DNA of 44,651 bases, taken from NCBI GenBank assembly GCA_021155885.1, contig JAJNBB010000015.1, positions 1 through 44,651 of the forward strand, in the 5' to 3' direction. Position numbers and translations under genes: made by a program. This document shows positions 30,100 through 40,393 of the stretch, in pieces. Source of the DNA: Fibrobacteria bacterium. GTDB lineage: Bacteria > Fibrobacterota > Fibrobacteria > UBA11236. Numbering within the stretch: the stretch's first letter is position 1; every line of letters starts with the position of its first letter. The notes under the pieces are model-generated. The model was not told where the DNA came from. It saw only the letters and a program-made list of their open reading frames with translations, and ran no database searches.

Positions 30100-31482
30100 A
30101 TGAAAACTTCAACCTTCCACAATCGCAAGATTCCCTTTCTACTGGCCATTGCAGGCGCGGCCTTGACGGGCTGCTTTTCCGAATCCGGAAACAATCCCCC
30201 GGACGGCGTTTCCGCGAGCATCCGCGGGACGATCCAGGGCGACGTGGAAGCCGGCGCGTCCGGTTCCTCGGGTTCCGGATGGGAAGGCGCCGTCGTGACC
30301 AGCCACTCCATCCTGGCCGACGGTTCGCTCGGCGCCGCCGAAGATTCCACCACGGCGAGCGCCAACGGCAGCTTCACCCTCGTCACGGAAGCGAGCGGGC
30401 ATCAGGAGCGCATCCTGCGCGCGCGCCGCGGCGCCACCGAATGGATGGCGCGCTTCGACGGAACCCTCGAGGAGGGCGAAACCGAAAACTGCCGCCCGCT
30501 GAATCTCGAGAGCACGTTGGAGTCGGCGGTCTACCTGGAATTGAAGAAGTCGGCCGAGGGACGCGAAGTCCATTCCTCCGAAGTGAACCTGGCCATCGAC
30601 GCCGAGGCCTCGGCCTCGGGCAGCGGCGCCTACCGCGGCACCGAAAGCCAGCGCGCCGTCCTGATCGCCAGCCTCGCGGCCTCGGTCAAGGCGGCTTCGC
30701 GCGCCCGCAACGGCTTCCTGGCCGCCTCCGACTCGCTGTACAACTCCTATAAGGCCGCCATCGAAACCGAACGCGCCCGCGCCGAGGCGGAGTTCAACGC
30801 GTCGCTGCACGCGGCCGCCGGCGACACCGCCGAGGCCCGGAAGGCGCAGCGCGCCTACGTGAACGCCGTCGTGAACGCCTACCTGAAGGCGAACGTGAAG
30901 CGCACCCACTACGCGCGCGCCGCGGAAGCCTCCTACCAGGCGGCCCTGCGCGCCTCGCTGCTGATCTCCGATTCGACGCGCACCCGCCTGGCCCGCAACT
31001 ACGCGCGCGTCCTGGTGATCGCTTCCGACACCGCGATGCAGCATGAGTTCCGCGAGGCGGGCTCGTCGCAGGCGCGCCTCGACCTGGTCGCGGCCGCGGG
31101 CCTGCGCTTCCGGACCGCCGTGGACACGGCGGGCACGCGCGCGCGCCTGGATTCCGCCGTGTCGCGCTTCCGCGCGGAAGTGCGCGCGGCCTTCAACGCC
31201 ACCACCACGGGGGCGGACACCGCGGGGTTCAACCTCTTCGGCGCCGTTTCCTCGACGACGGGAATGAACACCCTGTACAATTCGCTGACCACTTCGCTGC
31301 ACGCGGTGCTGGTGGGGTCCAGCTCCGACGGCGAGGATGTGGGCGAGGCCTATGCGACCGCGCAGGCGAGCGCCCAGGTTTCCCTGCAGACGGCCATCAC
31401 CGCGCAGAACCAGAACCAGGACAAGGCGCGCGCCGCCGCGAACCTGATCGCGTTCATCTCGGTGCATTCGAGTTCCAACTAG
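30100..31482 (+). CDS. Alanine-rich lipoprotein with a long helical domain
   Basis: A 460-residue predicted lipoprotein. The signal peptide ends in a lipobox (AALTGC, Cys about residue 25). Residues 38-125 look like a beta/carboxypeptidase-regulatory-like domain (ASIRGTIQGDVEAG...TLVTEASGHQERILRARRG). From about 170 to 430 the sequence is Ala/Arg-rich with continuous heptad-compatible helices (AAIETERARAEAEFNASLHA, NAVVNAYLKANVKRTHYARA), suggesting coiled coil. The tail is Gln/Asn/Ala rich. The ATG at 30100 has AGGAG eight bases upstream. It follows the TIGR02147-lipoprotein pair and ends before a strong terminator. I know no named family; a structural or cell-envelope role is an inference. 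Confidence 0.72.
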   Translation: MKTSTFHNRKIPFLLAIAGAALTGCFSESGNNPPDGVSASIRGTIQGDVEAGASGSSGSGWEGAVVTSHSILADGSLGAAEDSTTASANGSFTLVTEASGHQERILRARRGATEWMARFDGTLEEGETENCRPLNLESTLESAVYLELKKSAEGREVHSSEVNLAIDAEASASGSGAYRGTESQRAVLIASLAASVKAASRARNGFLAASDSLYNSYKAAIETERARAEAEFNASLHAAAGDTAEARKAQRAYVNAVVNAYLKANVKRTHYARAAEASYQAALRASLLISDSTRTRLARNYARVLVIASDTAMQHEFREAGSSQARLDLVAAAGLRFRTAVDTAGTRARLDSAVSRFRAEVRAAFNATTTGADTAGFNLFGAVSSTTGMNTLYNSLTTSLHAVLVGSSSDGEDVGEAYATAQASAQVSLQTAITAQNQNQDKARAAANLIAFISVHSSSN

Positions 31483-31531
31483 GGGACGGAGCGTGGGGCC
31501 GGGTCGCGCATGCATGCGCCTCCCGGGTGAG

Positions 31532-31559
31532 ACGGAGCGGGAAACCGCTCCGTTTTTTT
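31532..31559 (+). terminator. Strong intrinsic terminator
   Basis: ACGGAGCGG (31532-31540) pairs with its complement (31545-31553) across a GAAA tetraloop, followed by an uninterrupted T run to 31559. It ends the Ala-rich lipoprotein gene, 50 bases after its stop. Confidence 0.92.
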
Positions 31560-31603
31560 GTTACGGCAAATAGCTAGTTTTACCCTTTTTTCCGGGGAAA
31601 TCC

Positions 31604-32797
<1,194 letters not shown>

Positions 32798-32801
32798 GGA
32801 C

Positions 32802-32886
32802 AAGTTGTCGGTTGTTGGTTCTCGGTTGTTGGAGAACGCTAGACAATCCTTTTGGCCAACAACGAACAACCGACAACCAACAACTT
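32802..32886. repeat. Heptad-periodic inverted repeat inside the polyamine operon
   Basis: The left arm (32802-32832) contains GTTGTCG, GTTGTTG, GTTCTCG, GTTGTTG; the right arm (32856-32886) contains CCAACAA, CGAACAA, CCGACAA, CCAACAA. The 31-base arms match at 26 of 31 positions when inverted, around a 23-base centre. The transcribed spacer would fold into a long hairpin 16 bases before the decarboxylase ATG. Confidence 0.85.
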
Positions 32887-32902
32887 CGCAGGTTCGATTC
32901 AT

Positions 32903-34051
32903 ATGGTAGATCCCGTCCCCCTCGACATCTCGCTTGTCCCTTCGCCTTCCTACGTGCTGGAAGAAGCGAAGCTGCGCCACAACCTCGCGATCTTCGACCG
33001 GGTGCAGCGGGAGTCGGGCGGTAAGATCATCCTGGCGCTGAAGGGGTTCGCCTTCTGGAGCGCGTTCCCATGGATCCGCGAAACCCTCCACGGCGCGACG
33101 GCGAGTTCCCTGCACGAGGCCCGCCTGGCCCGCGAGGAATTCGGCCGGGAGACCCACGTGTATTCCGTGGCGTTTTCAGAAGGGGAGTTTCCCGAAATCC
33201 TGGAACTGGCCGACCACATCGTGTTCAACTCGTTCTCGCAATGGGCCCGCTTTCGCGGGCAGGTGAAATCCGCGGGGAAAAACATCGAATGCGGCATCCG
33301 CGTGAACCCCGGCTACAGCGAGATCAAGACCCCGCTTTACGATCCCTGCTACACGGGGTCCCGGCTCGGCGTATTGCGCTCGGAGTTTCGCCCCGGCGAA
33401 CTCGAGGGCGTGTCCGGCCTGCACTTTCACGCGCACTGCGGCAACAACAGCGACACGCTGGAACGCGTGGTGGAGTCCTTCGAGCGCCTGTACGGCGAGT
33501 TCATTCCGCGCATGAAGTGGGTCAACTTCGGCGGGGGCCATCATATCACCCGGGCCGACTACGACGTCGACCGGTTGATCCGCGTCGTGAAGGCCTTTCG
33601 GGAAAAGTGGGGCGTCGAGGTTTATCTCGAACCCGGAGAGGCCGTCGGGTGGCAAACGGGGCCGCTGGTGGCCTCGGTCCTGGACATTGTGCGCAACGGC
33701 GTCGAGATCGCCATTCTGGACGTGAGCGCCACGGCGCACATGCCCGATACCCTGGAGATGCCCTATCGTCCGGAAGTGCGCGGGGCCGCGGAACCGGGCG
33801 TGCTGCCTCACGCCTACCGGCTGGGCGGGAACACCTGCCTCGCGGGGGACGTCATCGGGGATTACAGTTTCGCGGAGCCCTTGAAGGTGGGGGACCGCAT
33901 CGTCTTCGAGGACATGATCCATTATACCATCGTCAAGAACAGCACCTTCAACGGCGTGCAGCTTCCCTCGCTGTGCATCTGGACGAAGGAGGGGGAGCTC
34001 CGCGAGGTCCGCCGCTTCGGCTACGAGGCCTACAAGTACCGTAATTCCTGA
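32903..34051 (+). CDS. nspC: Carboxynorspermidine decarboxylase
   Basis: A 382-residue PLP enzyme of the alanine-racemase-fold decarboxylases. It converts carboxy(nor)spermidine to (nor)spermidine, the final step of this route. Motifs: PLP lysine in IILALKGFAFW, the glycine loop WVNFGGGHHIT, EPGEAVGWQTG, GLHFHAHCGNNSD, and the C-terminal NTCLAGDVIGDYSF with the Cys that contacts substrate. Length fits. The ATG at 32903 is used because upstream in-frame codons are repeat DNA; no strong Shine-Dalgarno is seen, and the repeat hairpin in the spacer may influence translation. Its transcript ends at the terminator at 34079-34108. Confidence 0.93.
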   Translation: MVDPVPLDISLVPSPSYVLEEAKLRHNLAIFDRVQRESGGKIILALKGFAFWSAFPWIRETLHGATASSLHEARLAREEFGRETHVYSVAFSEGEFPEILELADHIVFNSFSQWARFRGQVKSAGKNIECGIRVNPGYSEIKTPLYDPCYTGSRLGVLRSEFRPGELEGVSGLHFHAHCGNNSDTLERVVESFERLYGEFIPRMKWVNFGGGHHITRADYDVDRLIRVVKAFREKWGVEVYLEPGEAVGWQTGPLVASVLDIVRNGVEIAILDVSATAHMPDTLEMPYRPEVRGAAEPGVLPHAYRLGGNTCLAGDVIGDYSFAEPLKVGDRIVFEDMIHYTIVKNSTFNGVQLPSLCIWTKEGELREVRRFGYEAYKYRNS

Positions 34052-34078
34052 ACCGCCGGCTCGGGTAACCCGCCGGGT

Positions 34079-34108
34079 ACGGGGGAACGATATTTGTTCC
34101 CCCGTTTT
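34079..34108 (+). terminator. Intrinsic terminator of the polyamine operon
   Basis: ACGGGGGAAC (34079-34088) pairs with GTTCCCCCGT (34096-34105) around GATATTT, followed by TTT. It starts 28 bases after the nspC stop. A second short GC stem, CCGCCGGCTCGGG..., lies just before it. Confidence 0.85.
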
Positions 34109-34122
34109 ATTACGGTTTGGCA

Positions 34123-34128
34123 TATATT
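34123..34128 (+). promoter_or_regulatory. TATATT box directly before the outer-membrane gene
   Basis: GGCATATATTTCG with TATATT ending nine bases before the ATG at 34138. If used as a -10, transcription would begin within about three bases of the start codon, giving an almost leaderless mRNA. Confidence 0.35.
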
Positions 34129-34137
34129 TCGTTCAGG

Positions 34138-34818
34138 ATGAAGCCGTTTTTTAAAAACCCCGCATTCTTTTTTTCCTCCCTTGCGACTTCGATTTTTTTC
34201 GCCGCCCCTGATTGCGGCGCCGCCGAGGCCTTCCCCTACCTTCCCGCTCCCACCCGATGGGCCATCGACGGCGGGTACGGATTGCGCCTCTGGGACGCCG
34301 ACGGCACCGACCCTGAAAACCAGGCGTATCGGGAAAAAGCCAGGCACGGCTGGATTTTGGGTGGCGATGTCGCCGTGTTCCCCCTGCGCAACTTCGGCGT
34401 CGGCATGGCCTACTACCGGTTTCTTTCCTCGACCACCGAAAAGGACTACGCATTTTTCGACGGCACCCGGGGAGAATCGAAGGACACCTACCTGATCGAA
34501 TACGTCGGTCCCTCCCTGTATTTCAAGCGGGATCTCTCCCGGGTCGTAGCCCTGGTTCAATTGGGCGCCGGCGTGATTTACTACGACAACCAGCACCAGG
34601 CGAAGGATTTTCCGGGGGTGTTTCAGGGGGCCGTGCCGGGATATTTCGGATCCGTTTCGGCCGACTACAAGGTGACGCGCTGGTTCGGCCTGGGTATGAC
34701 GGTGCGGGCGCTGCTGGGGCGGATCGAGGACCTGGCCTATAATGGAATCGACATCACCCTGGATCCGATTTCGCTGACGCGCATCGACCTTTCGGGCGGC
34801 ATCCGCTTCTATCCCTAG
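34138..34818 (+). CDS. Predicted small outer-membrane beta-barrel protein
   Basis: A 226-residue exported protein. Residues 1-28 form a signal peptide (FFFSSLATSIFFAAP...GAA). The mature protein is a series of amphipathic beta strands with aromatic girdles (GWILGGDVAVFPL, VGMAYYRFLS, DTYLIEYVGPSLYF, GYFGSVSADYKVTRWFGLGM), ending in RIDLSGGIRFYP. The size and pattern fit an 8-stranded outer-membrane barrel of the OmpW/OmpA-like type, but I cannot name a family. The only plausible start is the ATG at 34138, with AGG immediately before it and no spaced Shine-Dalgarno. The stop overlaps the convergent recD stop. Confidence 0.7.
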   Translation: MKPFFKNPAFFFSSLATSIFFAAPDCGAAEAFPYLPAPTRWAIDGGYGLRLWDADGTDPENQAYREKARHGWILGGDVAVFPLRNFGVGMAYYRFLSSTTEKDYAFFDGTRGESKDTYLIEYVGPSLYFKRDLSRVVALVQLGAGVIYYDNQHQAKDFPGVFQGAVPGYFGSVSADYKVTRWFGLGMTVRALLGRIEDLAYNGIDITLDPISLTRIDLSGGIRFYP

Positions 34819-36773
34819 TCCGCTCCGGTGAACCATTCCCGCAGTCCGCTGTCGCGGCGCAGGGGACGTTGCACGGCCTCGCGGAGCGCCGCGTCCGAAG
34901 CGTAAACCCGCACGCGCGTCTTCGCGCGCGTGATGCCGGTATACAGGATTTCGCGCACGAGCAGGCGGTTGCCCGCCTCGGGTAGCACCAACAGTACCTG
35001 TTCGTATTCGGAACCCTGGCTTTTGTGCACCGTCGAGGCGAATCCCGGTTCGAAGCCCGGCACCAGGGGGGCGGGCAGGCGCAGCCAGCCGTCGGGCCGG
35101 GGGAAGCAGGCCTGCAATCCCCGCGCGCCGCGCAACCACATCCCGCTTTCCCCGTTGGCGAGGCCCGTGCGCGCATCGTTGCGCGTAATCAACACGGGCG
35201 CACCATGGAAGGCCGTGCCCTGCGCCTCGGCCGCGAGGCCGGGCGAGAAAAGCGGGTGCAAGGCCGCGCCCAGCAGGCGGTTGAGTCGCTCCGCGCTGAG
35301 AGGGCCCCGGCGCGCGGGGGCCAGAATGCGCGCCGAGGCCAGGAACTTCCAAAGCAAGGGCAGCAGCGCTTCTTCCCCGGCCTCGGGCGCCGCGCGGAAA
35401 GCGTTGAGCCACTCGGGGTACGTCCTGCCTTGCACGCGGCGAGCCAGGAACACCGACGCCGCATAGGCCTGGGCCAGGGCGGGAAGGCCCTGCGCGAAAT
35501 CCTCGCCGGGGGCGCTCAGGCGCGCCACGCTTTTTTCCACCCCCGCATCGTCCGCGAATCCCTCGGGGAACGAAAGCGGTTCTCCCAATACCCGCAAGAC
35601 TTCCTCCGCGTCGCCCTGGTTCACCCGCGCGGCGAGCCGCAGGATGTCCCCGCCGGCGCGGCGGCTTTCATCCAGGGTTACCGAGGGCGGCAGACCCATG
35701 GGGCGGGGCCTTTCGGTCGCCGGGGGAACCTCGCCCGGAATCCATTTTTCGAGAGCGTCCCAGGTTTCATCCGGTAATTCCGCGGCGCCCCCTCGCGGTC
35801 CGGTGCGCGGCGGCAGCAATTCGCGCAGCGCGGATCCGGCTTCGACCGAGGGCAGCTGGTCCGCGTCGCCCACCAGCACGAGGCCCGCCTGCGGCGGCAG
35901 GGCCTTCACGAGCGCCGCCAGCAGAAAGGCATCGGCCATCGAGGCTTCGTCGAGCAACACCCAATCGGCGTCCAGCGGATCCCCCGCCGTGCGCGCGAAG
36001 TTCCCGTTGTAAGGCTGGTACCCGAGCAAGGTGTGCAGGGTTTCCACCCGGACGCGCGTCACGGCTTCGTCCGAGGAGGCGCGCAGGGACTCTTGCAGCC
36101 TCTGCGCCGCGCGCCCGGTGGGAGCGCACAGTCGCACGCGCGCCGGGTCCAGCGCGTGGAGCCGCAGCAGGGCGCCCAGCCACGAGGCGATCCAGGTGGT
36201 CTTGCCGGTGCCGGGGCCGCCCGACAGGAGGAACAGGCGCGTCCGCAAGGCGGCGCCCAACGCCCATTTCTGGCGGCGGGTCAACAGGGCCGGCGCCTCG
36301 CGCAGGATGGCGTCCAGCCGCGCGGGGTCGAAGCGCGGCGGCAGCTTCAGGCGCGCGCGCAAGTCGTCAGCCAAGGTTTTCTCGGCATGAAAGTGCCGGT
36401 GAAAGAACAGGCGTCCCGCATGCAGGATCAGAGGCTTGGGATCGCGCGCGGAACCCACGACGCCCGCGTACTCGCCGGCGGCCAGGCCGGCCAGGAACGC
36501 ACGTCCCACGGCTTCCGGATCTTCCTCCGACTCGCCTAAAATATCCCGCAGGCCCTCCGAGAGGCTCGCCGCATCCAGGGGGAGGCACAGGCTTCCGCTC
36601 GAACAGGCCTGGCACAGCGCGGCTGCCGCGCACGCCAGGGGAAAATCCTCGCGGAGGTTCCCGCGCGCGCAGAGCCAGGCGATCAGGCGCGCATCCGCCG
36701 CGTCGATGCGCTCGCGTTCCCGCGCGCGGGCCAGCAATGCCTCCGTGCGTCCGCCGGGTCCGGGCAGGCTCAT
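34815..36773 (-). CDS. recD: Exodeoxyribonuclease V subunit alpha (RecD)
   Basis: A 652-residue 5'-3' SF1B helicase, the fast subunit of RecBCD for double-strand break processing. N-terminal helical domain (1-150), then Walker A LLSGGPGTGKTTW (about 183-194), LLDEASMAD (Walker B), GDADQLPSVEAGSAL, and the C-terminal TVHKSQGSEYEQVLL and LYTGITRAKTRV motifs. Length is slightly longer than the E. coli subunit. The ATG at 36773 overlaps the recB stop (ATGA), so it is the last gene of the recC-recB-recD operon. The stop codon overlaps the convergent outer-membrane gene by 4 bases. Confidence 0.96.
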   Translation of the reverse strand: MSLPGPGGRTEALLARARERERIDAADARLIAWLCARGNLREDFPLACAAAALCQACSSGSLCLPLDAASLSEGLRDILGESEEDPEAVGRAFLAGLAAGEYAGVVGSARDPKPLILHAGRLFFHRHFHAEKTLADDLRARLKLPPRFDPARLDAILREAPALLTRRQKWALGAALRTRLFLLSGGPGTGKTTWIASWLGALLRLHALDPARVRLCAPTGRAAQRLQESLRASSDEAVTRVRVETLHTLLGYQPYNGNFARTAGDPLDADWVLLDEASMADAFLLAALVKALPPQAGLVLVGDADQLPSVEAGSALRELLPPRTGPRGGAAELPDETWDALEKWIPGEVPPATERPRPMGLPPSVTLDESRRAGGDILRLAARVNQGDAEEVLRVLGEPLSFPEGFADDAGVEKSVARLSAPGEDFAQGLPALAQAYAASVFLARRVQGRTYPEWLNAFRAAPEAGEEALLPLLWKFLASARILAPARRGPLSAERLNRLLGAALHPLFSPGLAAEAQGTAFHGAPVLITRNDARTGLANGESGMWLRGARGLQACFPRPDGWLRLPAPLVPGFEPGFASTVHKSQGSEYEQVLLVLPEAGNRLLVREILYTGITRAKTRVRVYASDAALREAVQRPLRRDSGLREWFTGAD

Positions 36774-39700
36774 GACCGTTCCTCCGCTCGCAATCCGAGC
36801 GCGGCTTCGAGCGCGGCCGGAAACTTCACGCGCAAATCCTCGGGCGAAGGCCGGTGCGCGTGCCCGCAGAAGCGGTCCGGCGAGGCGCCGCGCAGGTAGA
36901 GATAGTAGACGCCGCCGAAATGCCGGGCCGGGTCGTAATCCGGCACGCGCGCGGCGAGCCAGCGGTCGAGCGCGACCGCATAAATTTGCGCCTGCAGGTC
37001 GTACCGGTGGTGCCGCATGCTGGCGGCGATCCCGGCCTCGCCATAATCCTCCAGCAGGTTCGACTTCCAGTCGAGCAGGTAATAACGCCCCGCATGGCGA
37101 AAGACCAGATCGATGAATCCCTGCAAGAAGGCGGCGTTGTTTTTCTGCGGGGAGTAGGGAAAGAGAAATTCAAGTTCGGGGCGGCGGTCGGCGGTTTCAG
37201 CGAGCCGAAAGGCGGGTCCGCCCGCCGGATCGGGAAGAGGCATGCGCAGCGTGTTCCACACGGCCCGCGCCGCGGCGCCCGCGTGCGCGGTGTCCAGGCC
37301 TTCCGCGCGCAGGATGTCGTCCACGGAGGCGCGTCGTCCGGGTTGCTCCAGCCACGACTCCGGGGAATCCGGGGTCAGCACCGAGGCGAAGTCCAGATGC
37401 TCGAGAAGCTTGTGCAGGGCGTTTCCGGCCGCGGCTCCGGAGGGAAGGTCTTCGCGCCCTATCCGGGCCGGGTGGTTTTTTTCGGCGGGAACCCCTTCTC
37501 CCGCGCCTTCGGGCTCCTCCGTGGAATCCTCGCGCAGGAGGCGCGTCCCGTCTTCCGCCAGGAGCACGTCCGCCGGGGCCGCGGGTGCGGCCGCGCCGGC
37601 GCGCCGGGCGAGACCGGAAAACGATTCAAGCCGACGCCGCGCGGCGAAGGCCTCGCGCGCAAGGCGCAGCAAGTCTTCGCGGTCCGGAGCGTCCGATGCT
37701 TCCGTTCGGGCCGCGGTTTGCGCCGCCACGGGCCTGTCGTCCACCGGTTCTTCATCCGCGCGAGTCCAGAGGCGCTCCGCGTCGGGCCCCAGGGGGGCCA
37801 GGGCCTGCGCGGCGAAAGCGCCCAACGGGCCGGGCCGCGATCCCGAATAGCCCGCGGGGAGCAGCGGCACGTAGAGGCGCTCCATGGCGCGGGTGAACCC
37901 CACGTAAAACAGGCGCTTGTCTTCGTCGAGCGATTGCCGCGCGTGGGCGGCCGCGGCCTCCGGATTCTTTTTGTCCAAAACGTGGCGAAAGCCCTGGGAT
38001 CCGCGCAGGGTAAAGAAGTCCGGCTTCATCCCCTCGCCGGTCGCCGCCAGGAAAACCACGGGAAACTCCAGGCCCTTGCTCAGGTGCAAGGTCATCAAAG
38101 TCACCGCATCGGACCGGTCCTCGTCTCCGGATGCGGCGGCGCCTTCGTCGCCGCCCTCTCCGCGCCGCATGGCATCGAAGCGCTCGCCGAGCGCGCGCGC
38201 CGACATCCCGGGCGCGGAGCCCGCCTCGCCCAAAACCCGGGCCAGGATCTCCAGGCGCTCCGCCTCCGAGTCGGACAGGGCGCGCAATCTCCGCAGGTAG
38301 CCGCTCTCGCGCAGTACGGCGTTGAAAAACTCCGGCCACCGGCCCTCGCGGGCCAGCGCGGACCACGCCTCCAGCAAAGGCGGAAACGCGGCCGGGCGTC
38401 CCTGCGGCCAGTCGGCGCCCTCCCGGCGCAAGAAAGGAAGCAGAAGAATCCTGGACTGGGCCTCGGGGTTCGCGGCGTCGGGGATAAGGTCGAGCAGCAG
38501 GCGCAGCGCATCGGCGCCCGGCCCGTCGAACACGCCGCCCCGGCGCCGCACCCGGCAGGGAATGCCGCGCGCACGCAAGGCTTTCTCGAGCGCCTCGGCC
38601 TCGGCGTGCTTGCGCACGAGCACGGCGATGTGGCCGAAGCGCGGAGGGCGCGCCTCGGCGGCGCCTTTCTCGCGGATTCGGAAGCCGCCCGGCTCCTCCA
38701 CGAGGCCCCGGATGCGCGCGGCGATCCAGCGCCGCACCTCGCGCTCGACGTCGGGCTTGCGGCGGTTTTCCAGGCCGCGGAAATCGCGCAGCCACAGCGC
38801 GGGCTCTCCGGGGGCATCGGCCCGGCCCGGCAGGACCGGCGTGAACACCACGTCGTCCGAGCTTTCGGGAAGGTGCCAAGCGCCGCCCTCGGGAATTTCG
38901 GCCGCCGCCCGGAACCAGTCCTCGTGGGCGAAAACCGCGTTCAGGCCGTGCACGAGCTCCGGCCGCGACCGAAAATTCCGCATCAGGCCCGCGCCTTGCG
39001 CTTCCGGCGGAATCGCCTGCGCGCGCGCGCGCAACTCGCCCCGGGCTTTCAGGTACGTTCCCAAATCCCCGCCGCGAAATCCGTAGATGGCCTGCTTGGG
39101 ATCCCCCACGAGAAACAGGGGCAGCGCGGGAGCGCCGCCGGCTTCCTCCAGGCACAGCGCGTGCAGGATCTCCCACTGCAGCGAATCGGTGTCCTGGAAT
39201 TCATCCACGATGCAGGCCTTGTAGCGTCGCCGCAGTTTTACGGCGCGCGCCGGATTTTTCCGGAAGGCGATCGCGAGGTCCTTTTGCATGTCGTCGTAAC
39301 TGATCGCGCCGAGGCGCTGCTTTTCCCGTCCGAGCTCCTCGCGCAATTCCATCGCGGCCTCGGCCTGCAAGCCGAAGTTTTGCCGCAGCCGGGCCTCCTC
39401 CAGGGCGCCACCCAGATTCCGGAGCCGGGTGCAGGCATCGGCCAACCGCAGCCATTCCCCGAGCCCGGCCGCCTCCGGAGGAAGGCAGGATGCGAAACCG
39501 CTTTTCACGGCGACGGACGCCCTGGTGAAGCCTTTCGCGAAAAACCACAGGACTTCCACCGACAGGATTTCGGGCCCGAGCCCCGACCATTTTTCCTCCG
39601 CCTCGAACACTTTGTTGAAGGCGTGCTTCCGCAATTTTTCCAGCCCCGTTTTCTTTTCACCGAAGGCTTTGCGGTAGTCGGACTTCGTGTGCGTCCCTTG

Positions 39701-40393
39701 GTCTATCTCCCGCAGCGCCGACAGGAGCTCGATGCAAAGCCCCGCGGCTTCCCGCTCGAGCCGCTCCGCCTCTCCGGGCTCCGGCAAAGGCTCCAGCCGG
39801 TCCCCGCGCCACGGTTGATAAGCCAACGCCAAGGCGATCAGGCGGTCCCGCCATTTTTCCCCGGCGCCTATCCGCAGCGCCTCGCGTAGTTTTTCCAGGC
39901 GGCCGGGCGCGCGCGCCCAGGCGCCGCGCAACAGGTTTTCCAGGGCGTCGTTCGCGACCAAACGGTCGTTGACGACTTCGGGACGGATCAGGACCTCGTT
40001 CGCGACGGGGTCCCGCAGCAGGGCGGCGTGGCAAAACCCGTGGATCGTGTGCACGGCGAGATCATCGCAGTGCAGCCAAGCCTCCCGGATGCGCTTCGCC
40101 TCGCGGCCTTCCCATTCCCACAGCTTTTTCTTCCCGTGCAATTGTTCACGCAGCTTGTCCCGAATGCGCGTGCGCAGTTCCGCCGCGGTTTTTTCGGTGA
40201 AGGACAGCAGCAGGATTTCCTCGGGCTTCCAGTCGGGATTCTCGACCAGCAGCCGCAGCACGAGATGTTCGATCGCGAAGGTTTTTCCCGTGCCGGCCGA
40301 CGCTTCGATCAGGGCATGCCGGCGCGTGTCCAGCCCGGCTACTTCCGGGGGAAAATTCCGAAGCCAGGGCGTCTTGGCGTTCCCGGCGGTCAT
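36770..40393 (-). CDS. recB: Exodeoxyribonuclease V subunit beta (RecB)
   Basis: A 1207-residue UvrD/Rep-type 3'-5' helicase with a C-terminal nuclease. Walker A EASAGTGKTFA (about 30-40), LLLSFTEKTAAELRTRI (motif Ia), VDEFQDTDSLQWEIL (motif II), LVGDPKQAIYGFRGGDL, LMTLHLSKGLEF and FYVGFTRAMERLYVPLL follow in order. The last 150 residues hold the RecB nuclease: GFIDLVFRHAGRYYLLDWKSN with the active-site Asp and Lys, then QAQIYAVAL. The enzyme unwinds and degrades DNA ends and loads RecA after Chi recognition. The ATG at 40393 overlaps the recC stop (ATGA). A large opposite-strand open frame here (over 1000 codons) is a GC-rich shadow. Confidence 0.96.
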   Translation of the reverse strand: MTAGNAKTPWLRNFPPEVAGLDTRRHALIEASAGTGKTFAIEHLVLRLLVENPDWKPEEILLLSFTEKTAAELRTRIRDKLREQLHGKKKLWEWEGREAKRIREAWLHCDDLAVHTIHGFCHAALLRDPVANEVLIRPEVVNDRLVANDALENLLRGAWARAPGRLEKLREALRIGAGEKWRDRLIALALAYQPWRGDRLEPLPEPGEAERLEREAAGLCIELLSALREIDQGTHTKSDYRKAFGEKKTGLEKLRKHAFNKVFEAEEKWSGLGPEILSVEVLWFFAKGFTRASVAVKSGFASCLPPEAAGLGEWLRLADACTRLRNLGGALEEARLRQNFGLQAEAAMELREELGREKQRLGAISYDDMQKDLAIAFRKNPARAVKLRRRYKACIVDEFQDTDSLQWEILHALCLEEAGGAPALPLFLVGDPKQAIYGFRGGDLGTYLKARGELRARAQAIPPEAQGAGLMRNFRSRPELVHGLNAVFAHEDWFRAAAEIPEGGAWHLPESSDDVVFTPVLPGRADAPGEPALWLRDFRGLENRRKPDVEREVRRWIAARIRGLVEEPGGFRIREKGAAEARPPRFGHIAVLVRKHAEAEALEKALRARGIPCRVRRRGGVFDGPGADALRLLLDLIPDAANPEAQSRILLLPFLRREGADWPQGRPAAFPPLLEAWSALAREGRWPEFFNAVLRESGYLRRLRALSDSEAERLEILARVLGEAGSAPGMSARALGERFDAMRRGEGGDEGAAASGDEDRSDAVTLMTLHLSKGLEFPVVFLAATGEGMKPDFFTLRGSQGFRHVLDKKNPEAAAAHARQSLDEDKRLFYVGFTRAMERLYVPLLPAGYSGSRPGPLGAFAAQALAPLGPDAERLWTRADEEPVDDRPVAAQTAARTEASDAPDREDLLRLAREAFAARRRLESFSGLARRAGAAAPAAPADVLLAEDGTRLLREDSTEEPEGAGEGVPAEKNHPARIGREDLPSGAAAGNALHKLLEHLDFASVLTPDSPESWLEQPGRRASVDDILRAEGLDTAHAGAAARAVWNTLRMPLPDPAGGPAFRLAETADRRPELEFLFPYSPQKNNAAFLQGFIDLVFRHAGRYYLLDWKSNLLEDYGEAGIAASMRHHRYDLQAQIYAVALDRWLAARVPDYDPARHFGGVYYLYLRGASPDRFCGHAHRPSPEDLRVKFPAALEAALGLRAEERS

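Noticed and set aside
36854-39889. Very long open frame opposite recB (over 1000 codons)
   Set aside because: Arises from high GC content and codon bias; the composition is Arg/Gly/Ala-rich low complexity with no motif, and recB on the other strand is unambiguous.
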